From Brevundimonas sp. (GTDB lineage: Bacteria > Pseudomonadota > Alphaproteobacteria > Caulobacterales > Caulobacteraceae), in assembly GCF_016463295.1 (NCBI RefSeq), contig NZ_JAEMRO010000017.1, positions 1 to 35,558 of the forward strand: a DNA stretch of 35,558 bases. The letters are read 5' to 3'. The translations under genes and the position numbers were made by a program. Positions 25,185 to 33,397 of this stretch are shown one piece after another. Positions within the stretch are counted from its first letter, which is position 1. Every line of letters begins with the position of its first letter. The notes beneath the pieces were generated by a model. The model made no database searches and was not told the origin of the DNA. It saw only the letters and a program-made list of their open reading frames with translations.

Positions 25185-26123
25185 GTGGCGGTGTTCACCC
25201 CCGTCGAAGCCGCCGAGGCCGAGCCCTTCATTCGTCGCTTCGGCGCGGGCGGGCTTCGCGAGCTGACGCCTATCGCCGAGGGAATCCAGAACACCAACTA
25301 TCGTGTCGAGACCGATCGTGGGCGCTTCGTCCTGACCCTGTTCGAGGCCCGGACGGAGGTCGCATCCCTGCCCTTCTGCCTGGACCTGACCAACCATCTG
25401 GCGACTAAGGGTTTGCCGACCGCGCGGCCGCTACGGGATGCCGATGGTCGGAGCCTAGGCCAACTGAACGACCGTCCGGCCGCCCTTCTGCAATGGCTGG
25501 AAGGAGCGTGGAAACGCGACCCGTCACTGGCGGACCATGCGGCTGCCGGCGTAATGCTGGCCCACCTTCACCTCGCAGCCAAAGATTTCAGGGCTGAGCG
25601 ACCTGATCCCGTCGGGCCAGCGGCGCGGCGGACCCTGTTCGACGCCTGCGCGCTTGGGTCGACCAGCGCCGACCGCGCCATTCTCGACCGTTGCGCGCCC
25701 TGGGTCGAGGCGGAGCCGGGCCGCGACCTGCCCCGGGGAGCGATCCATGCCGACTATTTCCCGGACAACGTCCTGTTCCAGGGCGACGCCATCAGCGGGG
25801 TGATCGACTTCTATTACGCCTGCACCGACGCTCTGGCCTATGACCTGGCCATCGCCCTGTCGGCCTGGGGGTTCGACGCGGAGGGGGTCGCCATACCCTC
25901 CGCGCTGGAAGCGTTTCAGGCGGGATATGAAAGCCTGCGTCCGCTCAGTCCTGCCGAGCGTCGTACCCTGCCCGCGCTGGGAGCCGTCGCCGCGACGCGC
26001 TTCACCCTGACCCGCCTGCACGACCGGCTGTACCACGACCCATCGGCCCTGGTGACGCCCAAGGATCCGGCCCCTTTCGTGCGGCGACTGGACTGGTGGA
26101 CGCGAATGCCGGTCGCGGCCTGA
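25185..26123 (+). CDS. thrB: Homoserine kinase (APH-fold type)
   Basis: ThrB phosphorylates homoserine for threonine synthesis. This 312-residue protein is of the aminoglycoside-phosphotransferase fold used by Pseudomonas and alphaproteobacteria, not the GHMP fold of E. coli. N-terminal IAEGIQNTNYRVET binds ATP, and the catalytic loop is IHADYFPDNVLF (His188, Asp190, Asn194) followed by the metal-binding GVIDFYYA. The start is GTG 25185, three bases after the AK-HSD stop. Its stop faces the thrC stop with three bases between, and the two stops sit inside a small palindrome, CCTGA-GCG-TCAGG (26119-26131). Confidence 0.93.
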   Translation: MAVFTPVEAAEAEPFIRRFGAGGLRELTPIAEGIQNTNYRVETDRGRFVLTLFEARTEVASLPFCLDLTNHLATKGLPTARPLRDADGRSLGQLNDRPAALLQWLEGAWKRDPSLADHAAAGVMLAHLHLAAKDFRAERPDPVGPAARRTLFDACALGSTSADRAILDRCAPWVEAEPGRDLPRGAIHADYFPDNVLFQGDAISGVIDFYYACTDALAYDLAIALSAWGFDAEGVAIPSALEAFQAGYESLRPLSPAERRTLPALGAVAATRFTLTRLHDRLYHDPSALVTPKDPAPFVRRLDWWTRMPVAA

Positions 26124-26126
26124 GCG

Positions 26127-27509
26127 TCAGGTGATGGCCGCGCGGACCGAAGCCAGGTCTGCATTGACCGTCTCGAAGCGCTCGGCGCGGCCTTCCAGAC
26201 CCTGAAGCTGCTGCGGGCGCTCCGGCTCAATGCCGATGGCGGCGCGTACCGCCTCGGGAAACTTTGCCGGATGCGCCGTCGCCAGTGCGACGACGGGACC
26301 GTCGCGGCGGTTCAGACGGCGGGCGACGGTCAGGGCGACCGCCGTGTGCGGGCAGATGACGCGGCCCGTCTCGCGGTGCGTGCGAGAGATCTCCTCGGCC
26401 GTCTCCGCCTCTGTGACCGCGACCGCCGACACCTCGCGGCGCAGGGCTCCGAGCAGGTCGTCCGGAAGCCGGACACGCCCATGCCGGGCGAAGTCCTCGA
26501 ACAGGCCGCGTGTCAGATCGGCGTCGCGGCCCGAGGCTTCGAACACCAGACGCTCGAAGTTGGAGGGGGCCTGGACGTCCATGCTGACGCTGGCGGTCGG
26601 GGTGGCCGTGGTGCGCTCATAGACGCCGGTGCCCAGCGCGCGGACCAGGGCGTCGTTGCGGTTGGTGGCGGCGACCAGACCGTCCATCGGCACCCCCATC
26701 CGCTGAGCGCCCCAGCCCGCGAAGGTGTCGCCGAAATTGCCGGTCGGCACCACATAGGTCGCCCGCGCGGCCGCATCGCCCAGCGCCCGCGCCGCGGTCA
26801 CATAGTAGGGAATCTGACCCGCCAGCCGCGCCCAGTTGATCGAGTTGACGGAGCTGAGCCGCCGTCCGTCACGCAGGCCCTCGTCGGCCAGCAGAGCCTT
26901 CACCAGCCGCTGGCAGTCGTCAAAGTCACCGCGTACCGCCAGATTGCGGACATTGTCCGCGCCCGTGGTCGTCATCTGCAGACGCTGAATGGCTGAGACG
27001 CGGTCGAGCGGGTGCAGGATCACCAGTTCGATACCCTCGATGCCCGCGAATGCACGCGCCGCCGCCGCGCCGGTATCGCCACTGGTCGCCGTGATCAGCA
27101 GCAGCCTCTGTCCGCTCTGCTTCAGCGCCGCCTCGGCCAGCACAGCCGCCATCTGCATGGCGTAGTCCTTGAACGCCGCCGTCGGGCCGTGGAACAGCTC
27201 CAGCATGTGCAGATTGGGGCCGATCTGAACCAGGGGCGTCACCTCCGGCTCCAGAAACCCCTCCGTCAGCCGCCAGGTCGCGCGGGTCAGCGCCTCGTCA
27301 GGCAAAGCATCGCCCACGAAGGGACGCAGCACGGCATGGGCCACCTCGCGCGCCGAATGCGCCGTCATCGCCTCGGGAGCCAGGGCGGGCCAGCGGCTGG
27401 GCACATAGAGACCGCCGTCGGGCGCCACGCCACGCAACAAGGCCTCGGCGAAGTCTACGGCAGGGCTCTGGCCCCGGGTGCTGATGTAGATCGATGCGGC
27501 GGCGGGCAT
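26127..27509 (-). CDS. thrC: Threonine synthase
   Basis: ThrC converts O-phosphohomoserine to threonine with PLP. This 460-residue protein has the N-terminal IYISTRGQSPAVDFAEALL, the PLP lysine at residue 114 in HGPTAAFKDYAMQ, and TATSGDTGAAAARAFAG. The length matches the long (type 2) ThrC. The start is uncertain: ATG at 27509 is closest to the conserved region, while ATG at 27536 (9 more residues) and TTG at 27563 are in frame. It is convergent with thrAB, so it is outside the Thr attenuator. It is followed about 70 bases upstream by a GST gene on the same strand, possibly providing its promoter by read-through. Confidence 0.93.
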   Translation of the reverse strand: MPAAASIYISTRGQSPAVDFAEALLRGVAPDGGLYVPSRWPALAPEAMTAHSAREVAHAVLRPFVGDALPDEALTRATWRLTEGFLEPEVTPLVQIGPNLHMLELFHGPTAAFKDYAMQMAAVLAEAALKQSGQRLLLITATSGDTGAAAARAFAGIEGIELVILHPLDRVSAIQRLQMTTTGADNVRNLAVRGDFDDCQRLVKALLADEGLRDGRRLSSVNSINWARLAGQIPYYVTAARALGDAAARATYVVPTGNFGDTFAGWGAQRMGVPMDGLVAATNRNDALVRALGTGVYERTTATPTASVSMDVQAPSNFERLVFEASGRDADLTRGLFEDFARHGRVRLPDDLLGALRREVSAVAVTEAETAEEISRTHRETGRVICPHTAVALTVARRLNRRDGPVVALATAHPAKFPEAVRAAIGIEPERPQQLQGLEGRAERFETVNADLASVRAAIT

Positions 27510-27576
27510 GGGCGGTCCGAAGGTTGATCGGATCATCCAACAGGTCGCCTTGCCGCGACGCAACAGGAACCGTGCG

Positions 27577-28197
27577 TCAGGCCCCCGCTTTCGCCGCCGG
27601 GCGGGCGCGGCAGGCCTCCAGCCAGCGGGCCAGATGGGTGAACTCTTCCGGCGGGCGGTATTTGACCAGGCGGGCGAAATCCAGACCGACCACGGCGACG
27701 ATGTCGGCGATGGTGAAGCGGTCCAGGCTTATGAACTCGCGGTCCGCCAGATGCCGGTCCAACGTCTTCATGAACCGCTCGGCTGACAGCTTGTTGTAGT
27801 CCGCGACCTGAGGCTGCTGATGCGACTCGATGGCCGCCAGCGCCGGATGGGTCAGCCGCACGTTGAGCATGATCGGATTGGCCAGATAGAATTCGCACCG
27901 TCGGGTCCACATCTCGACGATGGCCTGCTCGCGCGCGTCACGACCGAACAGGTTAGGCTCTGGATAGAGCGCCTCCAGATAGCGGCCGATGGCGACGGAT
28001 TCGGAGATGGTCGTGCCATCGTCCAGCGTCAGGGACGGGACATGGGGCACACCCACGCGGGCGCGGTATTCGGGTGTCTTGTGCGCGCCGACCATGATGT
28101 CGACCTCGACCAGTTCGACGTCCTCTATGCCCTTCTCGGCCATGACCCAGCGGACGCGGCGCGGGTTGGGGGCGCGGTGAGAGGTGTAGAGCTTCAT
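27577..28197 (-). CDS. Glutathione S-transferase family protein
   Basis: The 206-residue protein has an N-terminal thioredoxin-fold domain (MKLYTSHRAPNPRRVRWVM at 1-19, cis-Pro in VPHVPSLTL, and the glutathione gamma-Glu contact SESVAIGRYLE) and an all-helical C-terminal domain from about residue 90, including FTIADIVAVVGLDFARLV. Family members conjugate glutathione or reduce peroxides; the substrate cannot be told. ATG 28197 was chosen because rc GGAGA lies eight bases upstream and the fold begins there; a longer frame to 28248 would overlap the transporter gene. It begins 16 bases after the nucleoside transporter stop, so the two are likely cotranscribed. Confidence 0.88.
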   Translation of the reverse strand: MKLYTSHRAPNPRRVRWVMAEKGIEDVELVEVDIMVGAHKTPEYRARVGVPHVPSLTLDDGTTISESVAIGRYLEALYPEPNLFGRDAREQAIVEMWTRRCEFYLANPIMLNVRLTHPALAAIESHQQPQVADYNKLSAERFMKTLDRHLADREFISLDRFTIADIVAVVGLDFARLVKYRPPEEFTHLARWLEACRARPAAKAGA

Positions 28198-28213
28198 CGA
28201 TACGGTCTCCGGT

Positions 28214-29485
28214 TCAGCCGAATATGGCGGTGGGCATGGCTCCGACAACCGCCGCCGTCATCAATGTGGTCAGGAAGCCCGCGAATAGCCCTTTCCAGAC
28301 CAGGCCGAGAACCTCCTCGCGGCGCTCCGGCATCAGCACCGACAAGCCGGTCACGGTGATGCCCACCGAGCCGATATTGGCGAAACCGCATAGCGCATAG
28401 GTCAGCAGCATCCGCGTCCGCTCGCTCATCTCCGCCACCGGAACCTTGCCCAGTTCGATGAAGGCGACGAACTCGGTCAGGGTCAGTTTTACACCCAGCA
28501 GCCAGCCCGCCTTGCCCGCCTCGGACCCATCGACCCCGATCAGCCAGGCGACCGGCATGAACAACCAGCCGAGCAACCTTTCGACCGTCACCGGGGCATC
28601 GAACAGCCAGACGCCGCCGATCATGATGTTGACCAGCGCGACCAGGGCCACGAACACGATCAGCACCGCCGAGATATTCAGCACCACCATCAGGCCGTCG
28701 GCCGTGCCCTTGACGATGGCGTCGATGGCGCTGTCGTATTTCAGGGCCGAGCCATAATCCGCGACCTCGCCGCCCTGCCCCGGCGTCTCCGGGATCATGA
28801 TGCGCGCCAGCAGGATGCCGGCCGGTGCCGACACGATGGAGGCGACCAGCACATGGCCCGCCGCATTCGGCAGGACGGGGGCCAGGATGGAGGCATAGGC
28901 CACCATGGTCGAACCCGCGACGGTGCCCAGGCCGACAACCATCATCAGGAACAGCTCCGACCGGGTCAGCTTGTCCAGATAGGCGCGGATGACGATGGGG
29001 CTCTCGATCATGCCCAGGAAGATGTTGGCCGCGACGGCCAGTGCCGAAGCCCCGCCCAGACCCATGGTCCGCTGAAACAGGAAGCCGAAGCCGAGCGTGA
29101 TCCACTTCAGGATACGCCAGTGCCACAGCAGCGCCGACAGGGCCGAAATGACCAGGATCAGCGGCAGGACGTTGAAGGCGAAGGTGAATAGCCCCTGCTG
29201 ATTGGTCACCGCATAGGGCTGGTCGCCGCCGGCCAGATAACCGAACACGAACTGGGTCCCGCGCGCCGTGGCCCGGGCCAGTCCGTCGACGGCACCCGTA
29301 ATGGCCGCCAGCACAGTCTGCGAACCCGGAATGGCGAACAGGGCCAGGATCAGCGCCGCCTGAACCGCGATGGCCCCCAACGCCAGCCGCCACGGAAAAC
29401 GCTTGCGGTTCTCCGACAGGCCCCAGCACGCCCCCACGATGACGACGAGACCTAGCAGGCTCTGAAGGTTCAGCAGGCTGAACAT
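28214..29485 (-). CDS. Concentrative nucleoside transporter (CNT/NupC family)
   Basis: The 423-residue inner-membrane protein has about ten hydrophobic segments and the CNT signatures: an early gate region FLGMIESPIVIRAYLDKLTRSELF, GTVAGSTMVAYASIL, ALCGFANIGSVGITVTGLSVLMP near the C terminus. CNT proteins import nucleosides with Na+ or H+ symport. The length matches NupC-type bacterial members (about 400-425). Start ATG at 29485 has a G-rich tract upstream on its strand. The upstream 200-base region carries a nested inverted repeat that might be an operator. Confidence 0.92.
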   Translation of the reverse strand: MFSLLNLQSLLGLVVIVGACWGLSENRKRFPWRLALGAIAVQAALILALFAIPGSQTVLAAITGAVDGLARATARGTQFVFGYLAGGDQPYAVTNQQGLFTFAFNVLPLILVISALSALLWHWRILKWITLGFGFLFQRTMGLGGASALAVAANIFLGMIESPIVIRAYLDKLTRSELFLMMVVGLGTVAGSTMVAYASILAPVLPNAAGHVLVASIVSAPAGILLARIMIPETPGQGGEVADYGSALKYDSAIDAIVKGTADGLMVVLNISAVLIVFVALVALVNIMIGGVWLFDAPVTVERLLGWLFMPVAWLIGVDGSEAGKAGWLLGVKLTLTEFVAFIELGKVPVAEMSERTRMLLTYALCGFANIGSVGITVTGLSVLMPERREEVLGLVWKGLFAGFLTTLMTAAVVGAMPTAIFG

Positions 29486-29684
29486 GATGCGTGATCTTCC
29501 CCACCCCGGCCCCGCCGGTCCCTGACATCGCTTGAACGCCGCCGATGAAGCTCTGACAAGAGGCGAAGTGAGAGTCCGTGCGAGTGACTCTACTTTCTCT
29601 CACATTGAACTTTTGCGAGGGACCGTTGATCGACACAGACTGGCACGCGAGCACGTCAGAGCCGGTCGTAGTCTGTTTGCCGAG
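29486..29684. promoter_or_regulatory. Upstream region of the nucleoside transporter with nested inverted repeats
   Basis: This 199-base gap lies between the transporter start and the aldo/keto reductase stop, both on the minus strand. It holds an outer inverted repeat GTGAGAG (29568-29574) / CTCTCAC (29597-29603) and an inner one AGAGTC (29571-29576) / GACTCT (29586-29591). Only one of the two can form at a time where they overlap, or they may be protein-binding half-sites. I see no convincing promoter hexamers. A plus-strand reading frame at 29532-29816 crosses it but has no coding character. Confidence 0.35.
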
Positions 29685-30797
29685 CTACCCACCCCGATGA
29701 TCCGTCACGTCCGCCCCGAAGACGGCATTCTTTCGCATGACCGGCTGGAGCAGGCCGTAGATCAGACGGGGCTCGGCTGCGCTGACGGCGTCAAGTTCGG
29801 CGCGCTGTTCGGGTGACAGCCGGACCTGAAGGGCCGTCGCATTGTCGGTGACCTGGCTCGCGCGGCTGACGCCCATCAGGGTGGAGGTGACGCCTGGGCG
29901 ACCGACGACCCAGGCCAGGGCGAGGCGGGCCGGGGTCTGACCCGTCTCCTCGGCCATGCGGCGCAGGACATCGACGATCTGCCAGTTGCGCTCGGTGAAC
30001 AGGCTGTCGCCGAAGGGATTGGCACCGTCCAGCCGCTTGTCGTCCTCAGGCCGCGTCTCCTCGGAGGTGGCGGCGTCACGGGGCAGGCCACCGGTGCGTG
30101 GGCTACCGGCCTCGACCGTGGCGCGATCGTACTTGCCGGCCAGCAGGCCATAGGCCAGCGGGCTCCATGGCACGATGCCCAGGCCGAAGTCGCGGGCCAG
30201 AGGCACGTGCTCGTCCTCGATGTCGCGGTTGGCCAGGGAGTAGAAATACTGCAGCGCGATCGGACCGGGGAGGCCTCGCGTCGTCGCCAGCGTCGCCAGT
30301 TTGGCGACGAACCAGGCCGGGCTGTTGGACGTGCCCCAGTAGCGAATCTTGCCCGACCGGACCAAGCCCGCCATCGTTTCCAGCAACTCTTCCGCCGGGG
30401 TGACGCCATCCCAGACGTGCGCCCAGAACAGGTCGACATAGTCGCTACCCAGCCGCGCGAGCGAACCCTCCAGCGCGCGCGTCAGATGTTTCGCGCCATT
30501 GCCGCCTGCCAGCGGCCAGGCCCCGGTGTTGAACCCCGCCTTGGTGGCCACAACGATCTGATCACGCAGGCCGCGCTCGGCGATGAAGCGGCCCACCATC
30601 TCTTCGCTGCGACCGCCTGAATAGACGTCGGCAGTATCGACGAAGTTGCCGCCGGCATCGACGTAGGCATTGAACACCTCGCGCGAGACATCCTCGCCGG
30701 ACCCCCATCGCGCAGTGCCGAAGGTCATGGTTCCGAGCGCCAGCGGGCTGACGACCAGGCCGGACCGTCCCAGGGTGCGATAGTCGGTGAAGGTCAT
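29685..30797 (-). CDS. Aldo/keto reductase
   Basis: This 370-residue NADPH-dependent TIM-barrel oxidoreductase reduces aldehydes or ketones; the substrate is unknown. The catalytic tetrad is visible: Asp54 and Tyr59 in FVDTADVYSGGRSEE, Lys86 in VATKAGF and His127 in LFWAHVWD. The stretch IRYWGTSNSPAW and the C-terminal cofactor site are standard. ATG at 30797 gives the canonical N terminus (MTFTDYRTLGRSGLVVS); the much longer open frame to 31403 runs through the divergent regulator and is rejected. The divergent TetR gene 78 bases away suggests induction by a reactive carbonyl or xenobiotic. Confidence 0.93.
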   Translation of the reverse strand: MTFTDYRTLGRSGLVVSPLALGTMTFGTARWGSGEDVSREVFNAYVDAGGNFVDTADVYSGGRSEEMVGRFIAERGLRDQIVVATKAGFNTGAWPLAGGNGAKHLTRALEGSLARLGSDYVDLFWAHVWDGVTPAEELLETMAGLVRSGKIRYWGTSNSPAWFVAKLATLATTRGLPGPIALQYFYSLANRDIEDEHVPLARDFGLGIVPWSPLAYGLLAGKYDRATVEAGSPRTGGLPRDAATSEETRPEDDKRLDGANPFGDSLFTERNWQIVDVLRRMAEETGQTPARLALAWVVGRPGVTSTLMGVSRASQVTDNATALQVRLSPEQRAELDAVSAAEPRLIYGLLQPVMRKNAVFGADVTDHRGG

Positions 30798-30812
30798 GGC
30801 TTGGTTTCCTAT

Positions 30813-30873
30813 CGATTGATATGAAACCCTTTGCGCGCCTTGCGGTCCGACGTCAATCGTTTCATACTGATCG
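30813..30873. promoter_or_regulatory. Paired inverted half-sites between the aldo/keto reductase and TetR genes
   Basis: CGATTGATATGAAA (30813-30826) and TTTCATACTGATCG (30860-30873) are inverted copies matching at 11 of 14 positions, sharing the core TATGAAAC / GTTTCATA. They flank a 33-base spacer in the 78-base divergent intergenic region. This is a plausible TetR operator pair covering both promoters. Binding is inference. Confidence 0.5.
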
Positions 30874-30875
30874 TT

Positions 30876-31493
30876 ATGGAAATGGAGTCGCACACGCAGC
30901 CGCGCCGGATCGGACGCCCGCCCTCGTTTGATCGCTCGGTCGCGTTGGAGCAGGCGATGCTGCTGTTCTGGAAGCACGGGTATGAGGCGACGTCGCTCAG
31001 TGATCTGACCCAGGCGATGGGCGTGACGGCACCCAGCATCTATTCCGCCTTCGGGAACAAGAAGGCGCTCTTTCTGGAGGCGGTCAGCCTGTATCTGTCC
31101 GGTGGATCGTCGCCGACCGCGATCATCGATGCCGCCCCCTCGGCGCGCGACGCCGCTCAGGTCCTGATGGAAGGCGCCGCCATTGCGTATACGGGCGAGA
31201 AGACGCCGCCGGGATGCATGCTGGCCACCTCGGCCATCAGCGTGTCCGCAGAGGCGGCGGATGTTCAGGCGCACCTTTCGGCCATCCGCAACGGCGTCGA
31301 GGCGCATCTGAGAGCGCGTATTCAGGCCGAGGTGGCCGACGGCACCCTGCCCCCGCATACAGATGCCGAAACCCTGGCGGCGCATACTACCGCCATCATT
31401 CAAGGCCTTTCGACCCTGGCGCGCGACGGGGTACCCCGCGAAAAGCTGCTGCGTATCACCCGGTCCGCCATGGCGGTCTGGCCCCAGGTCTGA
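30876..31493 (+). CDS. TetR/AcrR family transcriptional regulator
   Basis: The 205-residue protein has an N-terminal helix-turn-helix at about 38-62 (ATSLSDLTQAMGVTAPSIYSAFGNK) and a C-terminal ligand-binding domain with a likely dimer helix near SAEAADVQAHL. TetR proteins are usually repressors released by a small molecule. It is divergent from an aldo/keto reductase with shared inverted half-sites, so local control is likely. ATG 30876 was chosen; ATG 30882 is equally possible, and the upstream extension to 30831 overlaps the candidate operator. The stop is 18 bases from the convergent bioA stop. Confidence 0.9.
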   Translation: MEMESHTQPRRIGRPPSFDRSVALEQAMLLFWKHGYEATSLSDLTQAMGVTAPSIYSAFGNKKALFLEAVSLYLSGGSSPTAIIDAAPSARDAAQVLMEGAAIAYTGEKTPPGCMLATSAISVSAEAADVQAHLSAIRNGVEAHLRARIQAEVADGTLPPHTDAETLAAHTTAIIQGLSTLARDGVPREKLLRITRSAMAVWPQV

Positions 31494-31502
31494 GGACGGA
31501 GC

Positions 31503-31518
31503 CGTCTGGCATCAGACG
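31503..31518. terminator. Hairpin between convergent TetR and bioA ends
   Basis: CGTCTG (31503-31508) and CAGACG (31513-31518) form a 6-bp stem with a GCAT loop, covering the bioA stop. No T-run follows on either strand, so it is only a possible bidirectional transcript end. Confidence 0.25.
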
Positions 31519-32777
31519 CCCGCGTGAACGGCGTCCGCGGCCTGTTCGATCGCGGCCCATACGCGGCCCAGATCGGCCTCGTCGATACAGTAGGGCGGCA
31601 TGACATAGACGGTGTCGCCCAGAGGCCGGATCAGCAGGTCACGCTCTCGGAAAAACTTCAGCAGCCACGGCCCCAGCCCGGACAGATAGCCACCGCGCGC
31701 GCCCTCGAAATCGACAGCCGCGATGGTGCCGAGGCGGCGGGCGTTGCTGAGTGCCGGGTGGGCGGACAGGCGGTCCAGATGCGTCTGCTGCGCCTGCCCT
31801 AGGGCCGCGACGCGATCCAGCACGGGTTCGTCGCGCCAGATGGCCAGGTTCTCGGCGGCGACGGCGCAGGCGATGGGATTGGCGGTATAGCTGGAGGAGT
31901 GGAAGAACATCTTCGCCCGATCGGTCGAGCGGTGCGCCTCGAAGATCGGGGCCGTGGCCAGGGTGGCGGCCAGCGGCAGCGCCCCGCCGGTCAGCCCCTT
32001 GGACAGGCACAGAATGTCGGGCGACACGCCCGCCTGTTCGCAGGCCAGCAGCGTGCCGGTGCGGCCCCAGCCGGTCATCACCTCGTCAGCGATGAACAGG
32101 ACGCCGTGCCGCGCGCAGACATCGGCCAGGGCACGCAAGGTCTCTGCGGAATAGATCAGCATCCCGCCCGCGCCGAGGATCAGCGGCTCGACGACGAAGG
32201 CGGCGGGTTTCGCCTCCTGACGGCAGAAGGCTTCAAGCGCGTCGACACTGGCCTGTTCCGCTCCGGCCGTTGGGAACGGAATGGTCGCCACGTCGAACAG
32301 CAGGCGGGCATAGGCCTGGTTGAACACCCCGCGCTCGCCCACCGACATCGTGCCGATGGTGTCGCCGTGATAGCTGTGCTGCATCACCACGATGCGGTGG
32401 CGCGGCTGTCCGATATTGGCCCAGAACCCCAGAGCCATCTTCAGCGCCACCTCCACCGCCGTCGAGCCGCTGTCGGAGTAGAAGACGTGTTGCAGGGGCT
32501 CGGGCGTGATGTCGATCAGGCCGCGCGCCAGGGTTTCGGCCGGCTCATGGGTCCAGCCGGCGAAGATGATCTGATCGAATCGCTCGCTGGCCTTACGTAT
32601 TGCGGCTTGCAGGCGCGGGTGGCTGTGGCCGTGGGTGATGACCCACCAGCTGGAGATCGCGTCGATCACGCGGCGACCGTCGGCGGTATGGATGGCCGCG
32701 CCCTCTGTCCGCACGACCTGAGGGATGGGTTCGTTCAGGCCATGCTGGGTGAAGGGATGCCAGACGGGGCTGCTCAC
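31512..32777 (-). CDS. bioA: Adenosylmethionine-8-amino-7-oxononanoate transaminase
   Basis: BioA transfers the amino group of SAM to KAPA to give DAPA in biotin synthesis, using PLP. The 421-residue protein shows WHPFTQH at the N terminus, [44 protein letters not shown] and the PLP lysine at residue 260 in [10 protein letters not shown]. The length is typical. It overlaps bioD by 4 bases and is last in the ilvE-bioF-bioD-bioA order. Confidence 0.95.
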   Translation of the reverse strand: MSSPVWHPFTQHGLNEPIPQVVRTEGAAIHTADGRRVIDAISSWWVITHGHSHPRLQAAIRKASERFDQIIFAGWTHEPAETLARGLIDITPEPLQHVFYSDSGSTAVEVALKMALGFWANIGQPRHRIVVMQHSYHGDTIGTMSVGERGVFNQAYARLLFDVATIPFPTAGAEQASVDALEAFCRQEAKPAAFVVEPLILGAGGMLIYSAETLRALADVCARHGVLFIADEVMTGWGRTGTLLACEQAGVSPDILCLSKGLTGGALPLAATLATAPIFEAHRSTDRAKMFFHSSSYTANPIACAVAAENLAIWRDEPVLDRVAALGQAQQTHLDRLSAHPALSNARRLGTIAAVDFEGARGGYLSGLGPWLLKFFRERDLLIRPLGDTVYVMPPYCIDEADLGRVWAAIEQAADAVHAGV

Positions 32778-33397
32778 TGGAAATCACCTTGGTCGAAACC
32801 GGCGGCGAAGGCGGTACGCAGGGTGTCCGGCGTCAGTGTGTCGAGCCACGGCAGACGCCCGAGGCGCCGGACTTGGCCGAAGCGAACGATGGCGGCCTCG
32901 GAACTGGCGTTAGCCTCGCCGATGAAGGCGATGCCGAGGACGGGCACGGCGCGTGCTCTCAGCGCCTCCAGCGTCAGCAGGCTGTGGTTGATGGTGCCGA
33001 GCGCGGTCGAGGCGCAGACGATGGTGGGGAGCTTCCAGCGCGCGAAGACATCGGCGAACAGGACATCATGGTTCAACGGCACCAGCGCGCCGCCCGCCCC
33101 CTCGATGACCAGGGGCCGGTCGCAGGTCGGCGGGGTCAGGGCGTCCGCATCGATTCGGATGCCCTCCAGATCGGCGGCGTGGTGCGGCGAGGCGGGTGTC
33201 TGCAACCGCCAGACTTCGGGCAGGATGCGGTCGGGGGCCAGACCGGTCAGGGCCGCCACCCGCTGCGCATCCGTTGCACCGTCGAGGCCCGCCTGCACGG
33301 GCTTCCAGTAACAGCCGTCCAGCGCCTGGGTCAGGGCGGCGGCGAAGACCGTCTTACCGATGTCTGTATTCGTGCCGGTAATGACGAAGCGGCTCAT
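32774..33397 (-). CDS. bioD: Dethiobiotin synthetase
   Basis: BioD carboxylates DAPA with ATP to close the ureido ring of dethiobiotin. The 207-residue protein has the P-loop [11 protein letters not shown] at 8-18, the substrate loop YWKPVQAG and the [13 protein letters not shown] motif. The size fits the family. ATG at 33397 overlaps the bioF stop by 4 bases, and its own stop overlaps bioA by 4 bases, so the three genes are translationally coupled. Confidence 0.95.
   Translation of the reverse strand: MSRFVITGTNTDIGKTVFAAALTQALDGCYWKPVQAGLDGATDAQRVAALTGLAPDRILPEVWRLQTPASPHHAADLEGIRIDADALTPPTCDRPLVIEGAGGALVPLNHDVLFADVFARWKLPTIVCASTALGTINHSLLTLEALRARAVPVLGIAFIGEANASSEAAIVRFGQVRRLGRLPWLDTLTPDTLRTAFAAGFDQGDFQ

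Noticed and set aside
29532..29816. Plus-strand 94-codon frame between the transporter and the aldo/keto reductase
   Set aside because: It runs into the 3' end of the reductase on the other strand, has no ribosome binding site and no recognisable motif.
30798..31403. N-terminal extension of the aldo/keto reductase by about 200 codons
   Set aside because: It is antisense to the TetR gene and not protein-like; the canonical AKR N terminus starts at 30797.
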